The translations under genes were made by a program, and so were the position numbers. 64,000 bases of DNA, taken from the NCBI GenBank assembly GCA_028707275.1, contig JAQTUP010000001.1, positions 372,001 to 436,000 on the forward strand. The letters run 5' to 3'. The notes under the pieces are model-generated. The model saw only the letters and a list, made by a program, of their open reading frames with translations. It made no database searches and was not told where the DNA came from. Of the stretch, positions 1-8,098 are shown in pieces. Numbering within the stretch: position 1 is the first letter of the stretch; every line of letters starts with the position of its first letter. Origin of the DNA: Gallionella sp. (lineage in GTDB: Bacteria; Pseudomonadota; Gammaproteobacteria; Burkholderiales; Gallionellaceae).

Positions 1-404
1 CCGCCGAGAGCACGCGCGTGATGTCGCTGCTGCTGGGCGCCATTGCATCCGTATCGCTGTTAGTCGGCGGCATTGGCATCATGAATATCATGCTGGTCTC
101 AGTCACAGAACGCACCCGCGAGATCGGTATCCGCATGTCCATCGGCGCCAGAGAGGGCGACATCCTGTTGCAGTTTTTGCTCGAAGCCGTCATCATTTCA
201 GTGGTCGGCAGCAGTGCCGGATTGCTGCTCGGCATCGGCGGCGCCCTGCTGGCTCAGGCAATGACCGGCACGATGGTCATCATCTCGGGCAGCTCGATAT
301 TGGTAGCGTTCGGCGTAGCGGCAACGGTCGGCATCTTCTTCGGCTTCTATCCCGCAAAAAAAGCCGCAAGACTCGACCCGATCGAGGCCTTGCGCTACCA
401 GTAA
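1..404 (+). CDS. MacB-type ABC transporter permease, C-terminal part (cut by window edge)
   Basis: The reading frame is open at base 1, so only about the last 133 residues are present. They hold the end of an FtsX-like permease domain: a transmembrane helix rich in Gly/Leu, the cytoplasmic signature VTERTREIGIRMSIGA, two more hydrophobic helices, and the closing motif YPAKKAARLDPIEALRYQ. That ending is typical of MacB/YknZ-class permeases, which work with an ABC ATPase and a periplasmic adaptor to move macrolides, peptides or lipoprotein-like substrates. The rest of the operon lies outside the window, so the substrate cannot be inferred. The next gene converges on it from the minus strand with a 7-bp gap. 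Confidence 0.9.
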   Translation, partial: AESTRVMSLLLGAIASVSLLVGGIGIMNIMLVSVTERTREIGIRMSIGAREGDILLQFLLEAVIISVVGSSAGLLLGIGGALLAQAMTGTMVIISGSSILVAFGVAATVGIFFGFYPAKKAARLDPIEALRYQ

Positions 405-411
405 CGAGAGG

Positions 412-795
412 TTACGCCGTGTGTTGTGCGTTCGCCTGGATGACACGCAATCCGCATTGTTTGAGTCTGGCGGCCATGACCCGCATCACCTCGATGGCAA
501 ATCCCGGCGTTTCATCCACCAAAAACCTGAAATGCTTCTTACCGACAATGACGAATTTACAATCCGTAGCGGCAGTGACGGTCGCGTAGCGCGGCGAACC
601 ATCGATCACCGCCATTTCCCCCACAAAAGATCCCTGCGTACATTTTTCGAACAAAATCCCGCTGATGGTGATTTCGGCCTCACCGGCGATGAGCACATAC
701 ATCGTATCCCCGGCGTCCCCTTCCTTGAACAAGGTTTCCCCGGCATTTATTTCAACAAACTGGGGGTCGTGCCTGAACAAATCAAAAAAAAGCAT
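412..795 (-). CDS. Small cyclic-nucleotide-binding domain protein
   Basis: This 127-residue protein is essentially one CRP-type cyclic-nucleotide-binding beta-barrel. Visible are the entry strand (AGETLFKEGDAGDTMYVLIAGEAEI), given here by its key residues G, E, G and Y/V, and the phosphate-binding cassette FVGEMAVIDGSPRYATV with the Glu and Arg that contact the ribose and phosphate. No helix-turn-helix follows, so it is not a CRP-like regulator. It is more likely a stand-alone cNMP sensor or a partner subunit. The cassette is intact, so nucleotide binding is plausible. It may respond to the class III cyclase encoded at 20.6 kb, but that link is inference. Confidence 0.85.
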   Translation of the reverse strand: MLFFDLFRHDPQFVEINAGETLFKEGDAGDTMYVLIAGEAEITISGILFEKCTQGSFVGEMAVIDGSPRYATVTAATDCKFVIVGKKHFRFLVDETPGFAIEVMRVMAARLKQCGLRVIQANAQHTA

Positions 796-899
796 AAAAA
801 CCTCACTGATAAAAAAACGGATTCACTATTAAAATCACCCGCTTTTGAGCCTGCGGGTATAAAAATCGACTTCCTGCAAAAAACACCTTTGCATGCCAG

Positions 900-1715
900 C
901 TAGCCTAAAAACTGGCCAAAGCGCTCGTGCAGACTTAACAATATCTCGAACAGGATCAGGCCAATCACATACCATTCGAGCTTGTGCAACTGCTTGTTGT
1001 CCCACACGTCAGAGAGCGTTTGCGCCGTGTCAGAGATGAGTCCCAACTTGCGATCGAGCGCCGACTGACGTTCCTTCAACTCGAACTCATCTTCCATACT
1101 GGCATACAAACCACCCAGATGCGGAAAGTTCCACAGTGTTTCCGGCTTGTCGCCGATCTCGGCGCGCCCCACCATACGATGTTCGATCAGCAGCATATGT
1201 CCGATCTTGGACAGCAACATTTTAGAGCCGCCGCTCACGCGCCCACGGCTTGCCAACTCCTGCGCCAGAGGCTCTATTTTATCGAACTCGTCGGCAACTC
1301 GTTTTTCGTAGAGCGCAAGCACCAGATTTTTGCTCAGAGCATCGGCGATAATCTGCAATTTCTCCAAAGATATTTCGTCCAGCGACACGGCGCCGCTTTG
1401 CACGCCGATGCTGTCCTGGCCGCAATGAATGTCCATTTCCTCGATTTCCGGGCAAGCGTAAGGATTGGTCAGCAAGGATCCTAGCTTATCGACAAATCTG
1501 ACTTCATCATCCTGAGGCACACCAAACAACACCACCACACCATAGCGGAATAATACCGCGACACCATTATCCACCTCCAGCGTCAGCGGCGTGGTCGCCA
1601 GGCAATCGGCGATCTTGAATGATTTCAAATCCAGCCTGTCCCCCAGCAACAATGCGCGCGCGATCAGATCCCGCCTGTCGTTCAGTTTTAATGTCATATG
1701 CGACTTTCGAATCAT
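900..1715 (-). CDS. DUF155 / RMD1-family protein
   Basis: This 271-residue protein matches the RMD1/DUF155 family, known from yeast Rmd1 and many bacteria and of unknown biochemical role. It shows the conserved body with a motif close to VAVLFRYGVVVLFGV, an EEMDIHCGQD stretch, and a long helical region (residues about 140-235) ending in one hydrophobic segment near the C-terminus (YVIGLILFEILL), consistent with a single C-terminal membrane anchor. The start may be this ATG or the in-frame ATG six codons downstream (position 1697); nothing decides between them. It is divergent from the AmmeMemoRadiSam cluster, with about 200 bp between them. Confidence 0.8.
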   Translation of the reverse strand: MIRKSHMTLKLNDRRDLIARALLLGDRLDLKSFKIADCLATTPLTLEVDNGVAVLFRYGVVVLFGVPQDDEVRFVDKLGSLLTNPYACPEIEEMDIHCGQDSIGVQSGAVSLDEISLEKLQIIADALSKNLVLALYEKRVADEFDKIEPLAQELASRGRVSGGSKMLLSKIGHMLLIEHRMVGRAEIGDKPETLWNFPHLGGLYASMEDEFELKERQSALDRKLGLISDTAQTLSDVWDNKQLHKLEWYVIGLILFEILLSLHERFGQFLG

Positions 1716-1921
1716 ACTGTTCGCACATTCTAACGCCCGCGACGCGCTGATTGCACTTTCCCGCGCGCACCAGACAAAAATAGGCTGGCTATCAGGTCAA
1801 ACAGCGCCTATCATTGCCCCCGATAATTGAAAGAATGTAAGTCAGACCTCTTCTCGCCTATGACCCGCAGGCGGAGCAGACGATCTATCCTTTTAGCTAC
1901 GCGGGTTCCATGGAGAACGCC

Positions 1922-2725
1922 ATGCCTGACATCCGTCCGCCCGCTGTCGCCGGGATGTTCTATCCCGCCGATCCGGCTGAACTTGCCGGTAAAATTCAAC
2001 AGTTCATTTCCCGCGCACATTTTTTTGACCTGATTCCCAAGGCACTGATCGTCCCGCATGCAGGCTACATCTATTCGGGTGCGGTGGCCGCCACCGCCTA
2101 TGCAACGCTGCGCCCGGCAGCCCATAAAATTCGGCGAGTGGTGTTGCTGGGCCCCACCCACCGGGTTGCAGTGCGAGGGTTGGCATTACCCGGAGTGAAA
2201 GCTTTTGACACGCCACTGGGGCGGATCATGATAGACAAAGCGGCGGTAAATGCCATCCTTCATCTGCCGCAGGTCGAAACCAGCAGAGGCGCTCACGCGC
2301 AGGAGCACTCACTGGAAGTTCAACTGCCATTCCTGCAAAGTGTGCTCGATGATTTCACCCTGCTGCCGTTAGCCGTCGGCATGGCAACAGCGAAAGACGT
2401 GGCCGAGGTGCTCGAAGCACTCTGGGGCGGGGACGAGACTCTGATCGTCATCAGCTCGGATCTGTCTCACTATCTGCCCTACAGCACTTGCCAGCGCATC
2501 GACCGGGAGACGGTGCAGGCCATCGTCAATTTGCAGCAACCCATTCCGCATGACCGCGCCTGTGGTGGCACAGCCATCAGCGGCCTGATGATCGCCGCGA
2601 GGCATCATCACCTGAGCGCGCGTTTGCTCGATCTGCGCAACTCGGGTGACACGGCGGGCACACAAGACGAAGTCGTAGGGTATGCGGCGATCGCGTTCAC
2701 CGGGGAGGCGCATCATGCCGACTGA
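1922..2725 (+). CDS. amrB: AmmeMemoRadiSam system protein B (MEMO1 family)
   Basis: This member of the MEMO1 family, a fold related to class III extradiol dioxygenases, has about 267 residues. Candidate metal-site residues of the family are visible: the His of PHAGYIYSG, the His of LGPTH, the His of EHSLEVQLPFLQ, and a Cys in ACGGTAISG near residue 225. I chose the ATG at 1922 rather than the in-frame one at 1910 because GGAGA (1912-1916) stands 5 bp ahead of it. It overlaps the next gene by 11 bp and is the first gene of the three-gene cluster. The cellular reaction is not established; the family name comes from the conserved gene trio. Confidence 0.92.
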   Translation: MPDIRPPAVAGMFYPADPAELAGKIQQFISRAHFFDLIPKALIVPHAGYIYSGAVAATAYATLRPAAHKIRRVVLLGPTHRVAVRGLALPGVKAFDTPLGRIMIDKAAVNAILHLPQVETSRGAHAQEHSLEVQLPFLQSVLDDFTLLPLAVGMATAKDVAEVLEALWGGDETLIVISSDLSHYLPYSTCQRIDRETVQAIVNLQQPIPHDRACGGTAISGLMIAARHHHLSARLLDLRNSGDTAGTQDEVVGYAAIAFTGEAHHAD

Positions 2726-3266
2726 CCGTGGCGCTGTTTTGCTGCCCATCGCGCGTGCCGCCATTTCACACGCATTGAATATTCCCTGTGTCGCAGATGA
2801 AAGTGCGCCCTGGCTACATGAGCCCGGCGCCTGTTTTGTCACCCTCACCCAGCAAGGCCAATTGCGCGGTTGCATCGGAAGTCTGGAAGCATACCGCTCC
2901 TTGCTGGCCGACATTAAAAGCAATGCCGTCGCGGCAGCCTTGCACGACCCGCGCTTCATGCCGCTCACGGCACGCGAACTCGGCATCACCCGCATCGAAA
3001 TTTCACTGCTCACACCGCCCTCTGAAATCATTCATCGCGATGAAACCGATGCACGGCACCAGCTGCGATGCGGCACAGACGGCGTCATATTTGAGTTTGG
3101 CCCCTTCCGCAGCACATTTTTACCGCAGGTATGGGAACAACTCCCGGAACCTGACGAGTTCATGGCTCACTTAAAACGCAAGGCCGGCATGCCCGCCGAT
3201 TTTTGGGACGAAGGCGTAAGACTGTCGCGTTATTCCGTCAGTAAATTTATCGAAGAGGAGCACTAA
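2715..3266 (+). CDS. amrA: AmmeMemoRadiSam system protein A (AMMECR1 domain)
   Basis: This 183-residue protein consists of an AMMECR1 domain, shown by the near-invariant LRGCIGSLEAYRSL motif and the downstream VAAALHDPRFMPLTARELGITRIEISLLTPP region. The start at 2715 gives MPTDRGAVLLP and lies inside the last codons of amrB, so translational coupling is likely. An upstream in-frame start at 2682 would add 11 residues with no family counterpart. Its function is unknown. The conserved surface Cys of RGCIG suggests a nucleophile or a ligand, possibly acting on or with the radical SAM partner encoded 1 bp downstream. Confidence 0.92.
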   Translation: MPTDRGAVLLPIARAAISHALNIPCVADESAPWLHEPGACFVTLTQQGQLRGCIGSLEAYRSLLADIKSNAVAAALHDPRFMPLTARELGITRIEISLLTPPSEIIHRDETDARHQLRCGTDGVIFEFGPFRSTFLPQVWEQLPEPDEFMAHLKRKAGMPADFWDEGVRLSRYSVSKFIEEEH

Positions 3267-3267
3267 A

Positions 3268-4356
3268 ATGGACGAAGCGATCCGTCTTGAAGAACGGTAC
3301 CCCGCCAAATACTGGCACCTGCTGCCGGACGGGCGCATCCAGTGCGACCTTTGTCCGCGCGACTGTCGGCTGCACGACGGGCAGCGCGGCGCATGTTTTG
3401 TGCGGGGCAGGGTCAATGACGCCATGGTGCTCACCACCTACGGTCGTTCCTCGGGTTTTTGTGTCGATCCGGTCGAGAAAAAGCCGCTCAACCACTTCTA
3501 TCCGGGCAGCCGCATCCTGTCCTTCGGCACAGCAGGTTGCAACCTGGCCTGCAAATTTTGCCAGAACTGGGATATCTCCAAGTCGCGCAGTTTCGACAAG
3601 TTGGCCGACGAGGCCACTCCCGAGGCGATTGCCAACAGCGCAAAAAGTCTGGGTTGCAAGAGCGTCGCCTTCACCTATAACGACCCTGTCATCTTCACCG
3701 AATATGCGATGGACGTCAGTGACGCCTGTCACCAGCAGGGCATCAAGACCGTGGCGGTGACAGCCGGCTACATTCACGAGGCTCCGCGCCGCGAATTCTT
3801 CGCCAAAATGGATGCGGCGAACGTGGATCTGAAAGCGTTTACCGAGGAATTTTACGTCCGGCAATGCGGCGCTCACCTGCCGCCTGTGCTCGACACGCTC
3901 AAATACCTGTGCCGGGAGACTGACGTATGGGTGGAGCTGACCACGCTGCTGATCCCGGGCCTTAACGACAGCGAGGATGAAATAGCCCTGATGAGCGACT
4001 GGATCGCCAAAGAGTTAGGCACGCACGTGCCCATACACTTCACCGCTTTTCACCCGGATTACAAGATGACCGACATACCCGTCACGCCGCCTGCAACCCT
4101 CAGCCGGGCACGAAAAATCGCGATGAAAGCGGGGCTGCTCTATGTCTATACCGGCAACGTGCATGATCGCGAGGGAGACACTACCTTTTGCCCCGGTTGC
4201 GGCACTGCCCTGATCGAGCGCGACTGGTATGACATCGACCATTACCGGCTCACAGCCGACGGCCATTGCCCCGACTGCAACACGGCCATTGCAGGGCATT
4301 TCGAAGCTTATACCGGCGCTTTTGGCCGACAGCGCATCCGGGTGATGCCGACATAA
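3268..4356 (+). CDS. amrS: AmmeMemoRadiSam system radical SAM enzyme
   Basis: This 362-residue radical SAM protein of the AmrS / PflA-like class carries the cluster-binding triad in GCNLACKFCQNW (CxxxCxxC, about residues 91-98), and the following Trp is typical of activating enzymes. Four further cysteines near the N-terminus (CDLCPRDCRL ... GACF) and a C-terminal CPGCG ... CPDC pair suggest an extra metal site at each end. The gene starts 1 bp after the amrA stop, so the trio is one transcription unit. The substrate is unknown; a glycyl-radical-type or peptide modification is only a guess from the family. Confidence 0.93.
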   Translation: MDEAIRLEERYPAKYWHLLPDGRIQCDLCPRDCRLHDGQRGACFVRGRVNDAMVLTTYGRSSGFCVDPVEKKPLNHFYPGSRILSFGTAGCNLACKFCQNWDISKSRSFDKLADEATPEAIANSAKSLGCKSVAFTYNDPVIFTEYAMDVSDACHQQGIKTVAVTAGYIHEAPRREFFAKMDAANVDLKAFTEEFYVRQCGAHLPPVLDTLKYLCRETDVWVELTTLLIPGLNDSEDEIALMSDWIAKELGTHVPIHFTAFHPDYKMTDIPVTPPATLSRARKIAMKAGLLYVYTGNVHDREGDTTFCPGCGTALIERDWYDIDHYRLTADGHCPDCNTAIAGHFEAYTGAFGRQRIRVMPT

Positions 4357-4636
4357 AACGTGCCTCCATGCCAATCAGGGCGGAACCTCTGCGTTCTGGC
4401 ATGCGCGCACTTCAGGAGTCAGAGCGGCCCGTTCTCCTGATTGAAAATGACAGCACACTTAACGGGACACGCCGATATTGCATTATTTAACTGCGTTGCG
4501 TAGTATTGTCGACGCGCTTTCAAACGAAGCCGACGCCTGCGCCTTCGAACGCAGGGCGGGATTTTGCAAACGTCTGAAAAAGCGGATGTCAATCCGGCAC
4601 ATCCTTTGCAAACTGTCGAATCACCCGGAGGTCGCC

Positions 4637-7177
4637 ATGAATAAGTTGTCATTCTGGAAAAAAGACTGGTTTGTCGGAATACTGGTCGCTCTGGCGTTCT
4701 TGTCGGGCGCCAACAGTGATCTGATCCAGAGCCTGGAGCGCAAGGCCTATGATTTGGCGATGGTATCTACCTCCCGCACACCCAGCGACCGTATCGCGGT
4801 GATCGCCATCGACGATCAGAGCATCGCCAATCTGGGGCGCTGGCCCTGGCCGCGCGAGATACATGCCAGGATGATCGACATTCTGTCCAATGGTCATGCC
4901 AAGGTCATCGGGCAGACCGCGTTTTTCTTCGAGCCGCAAGTCGATGCCGGACTGGGTTACATCCACAAAATTACCGAATTAATCGATAAATCCACACTGA
5001 AAGATTCCGCAGATCCTGTGCATCAGGATGAGATTTTGCAACTCAACGCCTTGCTGCATCTGGCGGCAGAAAACCTCGACAACGATCAGAAACTTGCCGC
5101 CAGCATGGCGCGCGCGGGCAACGTTCTGTTGCCTATGTACTTCAGTCCGGGCGCGCCACAAGGCAAACCGGATCAGCCCTTACCCGACTACGTACTGCGA
5201 AATAATCTGAGCAATATTACAGACACAGGTTCTGAAGGCCCGGTGCCGGCACAAGGCGCGCTGGCTCCCATTCCCGTGCTGGGCAAGGTGGCGTTCTCAA
5301 TAGGACATCTGAATAGTATTCCTGACGTGGATGGCGCGATACGTACTGAACCGCTGGTGGTGGACTATTACGGTCAACACTACCCTTCTCTTTCGCTGAT
5401 GCTCGCCGCCCGTGAATTAAATCTCGAACCTGCCGATATTCAGGTCGACCTGGGCGCCGGGGTGCAACTGGGGAATCTGAAGATTGCGACCGACCCCAAC
5501 TTGCAGATGCACACTTATTTTTACAAGAACAAGGACAACCTGTCCGCCTTTGCCGTGGATTCGTTTTACGACGTATATACCGGAAAGATTCCTGCCGAAA
5601 AATATCGCGACAAGATTGTGCTGATTGGCGCCTCGGCAGCGGGCGTGGGTAGCTTGCAAGTCACCCCCGTCTCGTCAGGGATGGCGCCTGTGCTCACCCT
5701 GGCTCACTCCGTGTCCGGCATACTCCAGGGTGATTTTTTCATCGTGCCGGAATGGGCGGCCATGGCGCAAATCGGCATTTTCCTGTCCGTCGCCCTGTAT
5801 CTGATTCTGTTGCTGCCCCGATTGAGTGCGGCGATTGGCGCGCTGGTGACAGGTATGCTGTTCGCGGCATTGCTAGGGGCTCATTTTGTGCTGATGATGA
5901 CACAGGCGATGTGGCTGCAGCTGATGTTGCCCGCAGCCCTGCTGCTGACGGGGCATTTGCTGCTGACCACCAAACGTTTTCTGGTCACTGAAAAAGGCAA
6001 GCAAAAATCCGATGCGGACTCAGCCGAAAGCAATCGCATGCTGGGCCTGGCTTTTCAAGGGCAAGGACAACTGGATATCGCCTTCGACAAATTTCGCAAA
6101 GTGCCGCTGGATAACAGCCTGATGGAAGTCTTGTATAACCTGGGGCTGGATTTTGAACGCAAGCGTCAGTTCAATAAGGCGGAGTCGGTATTCAAATACA
6201 TGGCCGAATACAACCCAAAGTTTCGCGACCTGGCACAGCGCGTAAACAACGCGCATGACATGGCTGAAACGGTAGTACTGGGCGGCACGGGCGGGCGCAC
6301 CAATACCAGCATGATGTCGTCGGGAAAATCCGGCGTATCCAAACCCATGCTGGGTCGTTACCAGATCGAAAAAGAACTGGGCAAGGGCGCCATGGGCGTG
6401 GTGTATTACGGCACAGACCCCAAGATCGGTCGTGTCGTGGCCATCAAGACCATGGCGCTGTCCCAGGAGTTTGAAGCGGATGAACTCGAAGACGTGAAAG
6501 CGCGTTTCTTCCGCGAGGCCGAAACAGCAGGTCGCCTGAACCACCCGAATATCGTCACCATGTACGACGCGGGTGAGGAACATGATTTAGCCTATATCGC
6601 GATGGAGTTCCTCAAGGGACATGATCTGGTTCCCTACACCAAACCCGACCATTTACTGCCCTTGCCCCGGGTGATGAGCATCATCGCGCGCGTGGCCGAT
6701 GCGCTGGAGTATGCGCACAAACTCCATGTGGTGCATCGCGACATCAAGCCGGCCAACATCATGTACGACGCTGAGACGGACACCCCGAAAGTCACCGACT
6801 TCGGCATTGCGCGGATTACTGATTCGAGCAAGACAAAAACCGGGATGGTGCTGGGCACCCCTTCTTACATGTCCCCCGAACAACTGGCCGGCAAGAAAAT
6901 TGACGGAAGTTCGGACATGTTCTCCCTGGGCGTGACCCTGTACCAGCTGTGTTGCGGGAAATTGCCGTTTGAAGGAGAGTCCATGGCGCAACTGATGTAC
7001 CGTATCGCCACCGAGCCTCCTGCCGACATACGGGCAATCAGGCCGGATTTGCCCGAGTGCCTGGTGTCTATCATCAACAAGTCACTGGAAAAACAGATGG
7101 AAGATCGTTATGCGGACGGCGCCCAGATGGCGCAAGCCTTGCGGCAATGCGCCGCCAGCCTGAATCCTGAATCCTGA
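4637..7177 (+). CDS. CHASE2-TPR transmembrane Ser/Thr protein kinase
   Basis: This protein has 846 residues from the ATG at 4637, which has GGAGG 6 bp upstream; the longer frame from 4478 lacks a ribosome site. Order of parts: a signal-anchor helix (about 10-28); a periplasmic CHASE2 sensor with IAVIAIDDQSIANLGRWPWPR; a block of about three membrane helices (about 370-450); a TPR-like helical stretch (residues 470-530); and a Hanks-type kinase from about residue 572. Kinase motifs are complete: GKGAMG loop, VAIK lysine, HRDIKPAN catalytic loop, DFG, and SPEQ in place of APE. It probably senses a periplasmic signal and phosphorylates a cytoplasmic target, which is unknown. Its last codons and stop lie in a 7-bp repeat, and it converges on the Pil-Chp operon. 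Confidence 0.93.
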   Translation: MNKLSFWKKDWFVGILVALAFLSGANSDLIQSLERKAYDLAMVSTSRTPSDRIAVIAIDDQSIANLGRWPWPREIHARMIDILSNGHAKVIGQTAFFFEPQVDAGLGYIHKITELIDKSTLKDSADPVHQDEILQLNALLHLAAENLDNDQKLAASMARAGNVLLPMYFSPGAPQGKPDQPLPDYVLRNNLSNITDTGSEGPVPAQGALAPIPVLGKVAFSIGHLNSIPDVDGAIRTEPLVVDYYGQHYPSLSLMLAARELNLEPADIQVDLGAGVQLGNLKIATDPNLQMHTYFYKNKDNLSAFAVDSFYDVYTGKIPAEKYRDKIVLIGASAAGVGSLQVTPVSSGMAPVLTLAHSVSGILQGDFFIVPEWAAMAQIGIFLSVALYLILLLPRLSAAIGALVTGMLFAALLGAHFVLMMTQAMWLQLMLPAALLLTGHLLLTTKRFLVTEKGKQKSDADSAESNRMLGLAFQGQGQLDIAFDKFRKVPLDNSLMEVLYNLGLDFERKRQFNKAESVFKYMAEYNPKFRDLAQRVNNAHDMAETVVLGGTGGRTNTSMMSSGKSGVSKPMLGRYQIEKELGKGAMGVVYYGTDPKIGRVVAIKTMALSQEFEADELEDVKARFFREAETAGRLNHPNIVTMYDAGEEHDLAYIAMEFLKGHDLVPYTKPDHLLPLPRVMSIIARVADALEYAHKLHVVHRDIKPANIMYDAETDTPKVTDFGIARITDSSKTKTGMVLGTPSYMSPEQLAGKKIDGSSDMFSLGVTLYQLCCGKLPFEGESMAQLMYRIATEPPADIRAIRPDLPECLVSIINKSLEKQMEDRYADGAQMAQALRQCAASLNPES

Positions 7178-7179
7178 AT
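7159..7179 (+). repeat. Heptamer tandem repeat, site A (CCTGAAT x3)
   Basis: There are three perfect copies of CCTGAAT, from base 7159 to 7179. They encode the last residues of the kinase (LNPES), and the third copy supplies its TGA stop (7175-7177). The repeat fills the convergent junction with the minus-strand CheW-like gene, which ends at 7180. Confidence 0.9.
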
Positions 7180-7644
7180 TTAATCCCCGGGACTCGCGAA
7201 TATGCGCCCCAGGTTCAGGACGGGCACAGGCACTCCCTCATGTTCGAAGCAGGAAATGGCTAAGGGTTGCCAGACAGACGAGAGTTCCGACAACGCGCAC
7301 GCCTGTGAGTTGCCCACTGAAACAGCAACAGGCGTTGATGCCAGCATGAGGGCGCCAAAGCGTGTTTCTCCTCCGGAACTGCTTTGATAACCTGCGACGG
7401 CCAGCAATTTTGGCGGTTCTGGCAAACCGCCCAGACGCACATTCATGTCCATCACCGCCAGCAGCTGATCTTTCCAGAACACCACGCGACGACAATATTG
7501 GGGGGTGTCGGGCAACACAAAAGTCTTCGGCTGATCGATCAACTCCAACAACACCAGCGTCCCCACGGCAGCGCACCCTGCACGGCCAAAATCCAGCAGC
7601 CAGGCGTTGTTGCGCGACAGGCCGCGTTTTATTTCAGTCGCCAC
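7180..7644 (-). CDS. CheW-like domain protein, end of Pil-Chp operon
   Basis: A CheW-type beta-barrel protein of about 154 residues, if the GTG at 7644 is used (GGGGG a few bases upstream). The frame is open to an ATG at 7713, but that would overlap the preceding gene by 80 bp. Visible CheW-like features are alternating hydrophobic strands, a ...RRVVFWKDQLLAVMDM core and a C-terminal VPVPVLNLGRIF strand. Members of this family link chemoreceptors to a CheA kinase. It is the second of two small CheW-like genes after chpA, in the place where other Pil-Chp operons carry chpB/chpC. Sequence conservation is low, so the family call rests partly on context. Confidence 0.7.
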   Translation of the reverse strand: MATEIKRGLSRNNAWLLDFGRAGCAAVGTLVLLELIDQPKTFVLPDTPQYCRRVVFWKDQLLAVMDMNVRLGGLPEPPKLLAVAGYQSSSGGETRFGALMLASTPVAVSVGNSQACALSELSSVWQPLAISCFEHEGVPVPVLNLGRIFASPGD

Positions 7645-8095
7645 AAACGCCCCCCGTCCGTCCGATGTACCCGGCCAGTTGCCGCGCGCAACTGACGCAG
7701 ACAATGCCATCATCCATGGACAGCAGATACTGAACGGGCGACCCGGCCCGTCTCATGGAGGCAGGCAACTCATATTGGCGCTGAGGAATTTGCCGCACGA
7801 TACTGACATCATCGGCCAGTATCCCCATATATTCAGCCTCGACCGCCAGCAGCACACAGACCCGGCACGCAGGCGGCACCCGGGTGAGCAGTTCCAGATC
7901 CTCAGACAAACAGTAAACCGGCCAGCGCTGTTGCGCGTAACTTATCCAGCCGACACTGCCTGTCAGAGGCTCATTCGTGTCGACGTCGGCTGCCGCTTCT
8001 ACCGTACGAATATCAGTTTGCGGCAGCAACAGGTGCATCCCGGCAATCTTCAATAAGGCCGCCGCCCCTGGCGCGGAAATGGGCATCATACTCAT
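7634..8095 (-). CDS. CheW-like protein (ChpC-like position)
   Basis: This 153-residue protein starts 3 bp after the chpA stop, so the two are translated together. It has the CheW layout of two beta subdomains: LLKIAGMHLLLPQTDIRTVE at the start, then WISYAQQRWPVYCLSEDL and CVLLAVEAEYMGILADDV. A CheW adaptor would couple receptor (PilJ) to kinase (ChpA). The Pseudomonas operon has one such gene (chpC) here; this one has two in a row. The 3' end overlaps the next gene by 11 bp. The specific role of each adaptor cannot be told from sequence. Confidence 0.75.
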   Translation of the reverse strand: MSMMPISAPGAAALLKIAGMHLLLPQTDIRTVEAAADVDTNEPLTGSVGWISYAQQRWPVYCLSEDLELLTRVPPACRVCVLLAVEAEYMGILADDVSIVRQIPQRQYELPASMRRAGSPVQYLLSMDDGIVCVSCARQLAGYIGRTGGVCGD

Positions 8096-8098
8096 CGT

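Noticed and set aside
3247-3876. 209-codon minus-strand frame opposite amrS
   Set aside because: Antisense of a well-supported radical SAM gene, with no domain.
4478-4636. N-terminal extension of the kinase to 4478
   Set aside because: It adds 53 residues without homology or ribosome site, while GGAGG stands before the ATG at 4637.
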